Assembly (NCBI GenBank): GCA_964393525.1
Contig: CAYMTV010000044.1
Coordinates: forward strand, 1-6,990
DNA from: CAYMTV01 sp964393525
Lineage (GTDB): Bacteria > Patescibacteriota > Microgenomatia > Daviesbacterales > UBA10151
Direction of reading: 5' to 3'
Length of the DNA stretch: 6,990 bases
The position numbers were made by a program, and so were the translations under genes. The notes under the pieces are model-generated. The model was not told the origin of the DNA. It saw only the letters and a program-made list of their open reading frames with translations, and searched no databases. Positions 4,734-6,990 of the stretch are shown piece by piece. How positions within the stretch are numbered: the first letter of the stretch is position 1; each line of letters starts with the position of its first letter.

Positions 4734-5927
4734 ATGAATATTTTTCCTGTAAACAAATTCCTAACTTTGGAAAAGCCCAATTTGTCAGTTCAATCCACCT
4801 CTCCTCTTAAATCCAATTTCAGGCAAAGGATTATTCCCAACAAGTGCATTCATGTTAAAAGAAGCCTTGTAGGAAAGGGAAAAGTATTTGTAAACGTTAA
4901 TGAGGAAATCCTGGCTCATGAGATTATAGGAAAATCCATGCTGTCCGAAGGCTTTGCCATAATTAACATAGCCAGAAAATTAGGAATTGTTCCACAGGAA
5001 GGGTTAAAGTATCTAAAGCGTTCCGTCGGAGAAAATATTTACAAAGGGGAACTTTTAGCATTTAAAAAAGGGTTGCTTGGTAAAAAATTTATTACTTCCC
5101 CAACCGACGGATTGGTGGAAAATTATGACCCAAAAAAAGGGGAACTTAGAATTCAGTTTCTGCCAAAAGAAATACCTTTGACTGCAGGGGTGGCGGGGAT
5201 TGTCGATGACGTAAACTATGAGATAGGTGAAGTTACCATCAAATCCATGGTAACCGAGGTGTACGGAGTTTTGGGTTCCGGGAAGGAACGAAGCGGAACG
5301 TTAGATGTAATCGGCGGACAATCAGGACTGGTACAGCCTTCAGCTATTACCGAAGAGATGAGGCAGCATATTGTTGTGGCAGGCGGGTTAATTTACGGAG
5401 AAGCCTTAAGAAGGGCGGCCGGACACGGGGTTCACGGGTTAATCTCCGGAGGTTTAAACGTCTCCAATTATAAAGCCATGATAAACAGCATTGACCCCTT
5501 AAGTAGAATTGGTTCAGATGTCGGGATGTCAATCTTTGCAACAGAAGGTTTTGGACCTCTGCCGATAGGAGATGATATCTTTCCGCTTTTGAAGGCATTT
5601 GAAGGAAAGTTTGTTCTTGTACATGGTAATATATCAAGGCTTTTGCTGCCAATAGTTAGCCCAGACACAATTTTAAGCTTAAGAAAGATTGCACTTCCGC
5701 TTATAAAAAAGCCCGATATTGCTCCGGAAATAGAGGTTAGAAATATTAAATTGGACGATAAAGTCAGGATTATCTGGCCTCCGTTTATGGGAGCCATCGG
5801 ACATATTGCCGGAATTGACAGTTCCGTTACCAAACTTGCTTCCGGCATCAGCACCTATATGGTGATTGTAGAGACCTTGTCAAGGAAAATTTCCACCCCC
5901 TTCACCAACATAGAATTGGTAGCTTAA
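4734..5927 (+). CDS. Uncharacterised protein with barrel-sandwich and KOW-like segments
   Basis: The product is about 397 aa from ATG 4734 (401 aa from the overlapping TTG at 4722). Function unknown. Residues about 94-143 look like a biotinyl/lipoyl-type barrel-sandwich hybrid: VGENIYKGELLAFKKG, then ITSPTDGLVENYDPKKGELRI, a pattern seen in proteins with a 'protein-side, DGxV, x-side' fold. No lysine-centred modification motif (MKM or DKA) is present. The middle reads GVAGIVDDV, EVYGVLGSG, then HIVVAGGLIYGEALRRAAGHGVHGLISGGL, an alpha/beta Gly-rich region. The C-terminus (about 339-396) has DDKVRIIWPPFMGAIGHIAGI and ends PFTNIEL, resembling a KOW-type beta-barrel with a 'P-x-x-N-(L/I)-E' finish. 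The order fits a family that I recall as conserved hypotheticals in Chloroflexi and candidate phyla. No signal peptide or membrane segment is evident. It is tightly linked to the preceding gene. Confidence 0.75.
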   Translation: MNIFPVNKFLTLEKPNLSVQSTSPLKSNFRQRIIPNKCIHVKRSLVGKGKVFVNVNEEILAHEIIGKSMLSEGFAIINIARKLGIVPQEGLKYLKRSVGENIYKGELLAFKKGLLGKKFITSPTDGLVENYDPKKGELRIQFLPKEIPLTAGVAGIVDDVNYEIGEVTIKSMVTEVYGVLGSGKERSGTLDVIGGQSGLVQPSAITEEMRQHIVVAGGLIYGEALRRAAGHGVHGLISGGLNVSNYKAMINSIDPLSRIGSDVGMSIFATEGFGPLPIGDDIFPLLKAFEGKFVLVHGNISRLLLPIVSPDTILSLRKIALPLIKKPDIAPEIEVRNIKLDDKVRIIWPPFMGAIGHIAGIDSSVTKLASGISTYMVIVETLSRKISTPFTNIELVA

Positions 5928-5951
5928 TTAAAATATTAAGGTACTACCAAA

Positions 5952-5984
5952 AAGCTTAGAAATAGCTTAATATTAACGATTAAG
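5952..5984. repeat. Two short inverted repeats before the S41 peptidase gene
   Basis: AAGCT/AGCTT (5952-5956 and 5964-5968) and CTTAAT/ATTAAG (5966-5971 and 5979-5984) partly overlap in the 63-bp spacer. Stems are short and AT-rich, and no T-run follows, so neither is a convincing terminator. They could form a small operator close to the peptidase start, or be chance symmetry in AT-rich DNA. I could not pick a confident promoter here. Confidence 0.2.
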
Positions 5985-5990
5985 TGTTGT

Positions 5991-6990
5991 ATGAGGTTTT
6001 TTGAAAAAATTAACGGTACAGCGGTCGTTTTTGCTTTGCTTGCTTTCATTATTGGCTGGCAGGCAGGTCACTTTGACGTAAATCTCCAGTGGAAAAATTA
6101 TAAACCCGTCTTCAGCTTTACAAACCTCCAGCCGCCAAAGGAAAAAAAGGGAATTGATTTTAAACTCTTTTGGGAAGTTTGGGATTTGGTTTCCAAAGAA
6201 TATGTTGATAAAAAAGCCATCGATGCCCAGAAGATGTATTATGGGGCCATCCAGGGAATGGTTGCCGCGTTAGGTGATCCCTACACTGTATTTTTGCCGC
6301 CGGAAGCCCAAAAATCCACCAAAGAAGAGTTGGGCGGCAGTTTCGAGGGGGTAGGGATTCAGCTTGAGTTCAATAAGGAAAAAAGATTGGTAGTTGCAGC
6401 ACCCCTGAAAGATACTCCGGCAGACAAAGCCGGAATTAAAGCAGGTGACATTATTGTAAAAATCGACGACAAGGATGCCGGCGGAATATCCTTACCGGAA
6501 GCGGTAAAACTTATCCGGGGTCCCAAAGACACACAGGTTAAACTTGAGATATTTCGCGAAGGCGATACCAAAACGAAAGAGTATACTTTAAAAAGAGCTA
6601 TGATTGTTGTCAAAAGTGTCGAGTTTGAAGAAAAAACTACCCCCCAAGGTAAAAAAATCAGTTACATAAAACTCTCCCGCTTCGGGGAAAGAACATTTAC
6701 CGAATGGAATGAGACAGTTTCCCAAACTTTAGCTTCTGGAACTGAAGGAGTGATTTTGGATGTTCGAAATAACCCGGGCGGATTTTTGGACGGAGCAGTC
6801 TTTATCGGATCCGAGTTTATTGAAAGAGTCAAGGTAGGGTCTTCCGATAAAGTGAATGACATAGTCCTGCAGGAAGATCAGGAAGGAAGAAGACAGGCAT
6901 TTAAAGTAAATAGGGAAGGCAGGCTGACTAAGCTTCCTTTGGTGGTTTTAGTAAATAAAGGTTCGGCATCGGCCTCAGAAATTGTGGCCG
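5991..6990 (+). CDS. S41 family C-terminal processing peptidase, 3'-truncated
   Basis: The frame runs open to the right edge (333 codons seen). An uncleaved signal-anchor is likely: a short basic N-terminus, then a hydrophobic helix (about residues 10-24, VVFALLAFIIGW), placing the enzyme outside the membrane. A helical region follows, with FWEVWDLVSKEYVD and the family signature ALGDPYTVFLPP (93-104). The PDZ domain (about 118-205) contains GVGIQL, TPADKAGIKAGDIIVKIDD and AVKLIRGPKDTQV. The protease core shows ISYIKLSRFGE, GVILDVRNNPGG (253-264) and VNKGSASASE (321-330). S327 is the expected nucleophile of the Ser-Lys dyad. The lysine, roughly 25 residues further on, lies beyond the window. 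Members (CtpA/CtpB/Prc type) trim or degrade extracytoplasmic proteins from exposed C-termini. It lies 63 bp after the uncharacterised pair and could share their transcript. Confidence 0.95.
   Translation, partial: MRFFEKINGTAVVFALLAFIIGWQAGHFDVNLQWKNYKPVFSFTNLQPPKEKKGIDFKLFWEVWDLVSKEYVDKKAIDAQKMYYGAIQGMVAALGDPYTVFLPPEAQKSTKEELGGSFEGVGIQLEFNKEKRLVVAAPLKDTPADKAGIKAGDIIVKIDDKDAGGISLPEAVKLIRGPKDTQVKLEIFREGDTKTKEYTLKRAMIVVKSVEFEEKTTPQGKKISYIKLSRFGERTFTEWNETVSQTLASGTEGVILDVRNNPGGFLDGAVFIGSEFIERVKVGSSDKVNDIVLQEDQEGRRQAFKVNREGRLTKLPLVVLVNKGSASASEIVA

Noticed and set aside
5347..5854. Long minus-strand open frames inside the 397-aa gene (up to 128 codons)
   Set aside because: They lie wholly within a well-supported plus-strand gene, give low-complexity Leu/Ser/Ile-rich products and have no promoter or ribosome-binding site. 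They are antisense shadows.

Overview
The window looks like bacterial chromosome from a Candidate Phyla Radiation (Patescibacteria) lineage, perhaps the Microgenomates group. This is inferred from four things: AT-rich DNA with short spacers and compact proteins; an rpsF-ssb-rpsR cluster with no rplI after it; a pair of uncharacterised genes of a type I associate with Chloroflexi and candidate phyla; and TGA used as an ordinary stop codon, which argues against the recoded SR1/Gracilibacteria groups. No marker here fixes the lineage.

Layout. (1) Positions 3-743 hold the 3' two thirds of ychF (ribosome-binding ATPase), cut by the left edge. (2) Two minus-strand genes follow: a roughly 120-aa orphan whose 3' end overlaps ychF by 15 bp, and a 326-aa protein that I read as a degenerate double LAGLIDADG protein with the catalytic acidic positions lost. 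A 12-bp direct repeat brackets this larger gene. (3) The divergent spacer 2148-2318 carries a promoter facing each way and a dense cluster of overlapping dyads between them. (4) A YbaK/ProX-type aminoacyl-tRNA deacylase follows on the plus strand. (5) Next is the bS6-SSB-bS18 cluster, with a promoter before rpsF and a second one at the end of ssb that serves rpsR. (6) Then comes a pair of uncharacterised genes (about 198 and 397 aa), nearly or actually overlapping; the second has a barrel-sandwich-like segment and a KOW-like C-terminus. (7) The right edge cuts a membrane-anchored S41 C-terminal processing peptidase just after its catalytic serine.

Most of the identified genes are translation and replication housekeeping (YchF, tRNA editing, bS6, bS18, SSB). 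The less ordinary material is the minus-strand insert at about 1100-2280 and the two-gene module at 4129-5927. Four genes that appear to begin transcripts have sigma70-like promoters whose -10 box ends only 6-8 nt before the start codon, which predicts leaderless or near-leaderless mRNAs. Downstream genes such as ssb and the 198-aa gene have Shine-Dalgarno-like sequences instead. No rRNA, tRNA, CRISPR array or transposase was seen.
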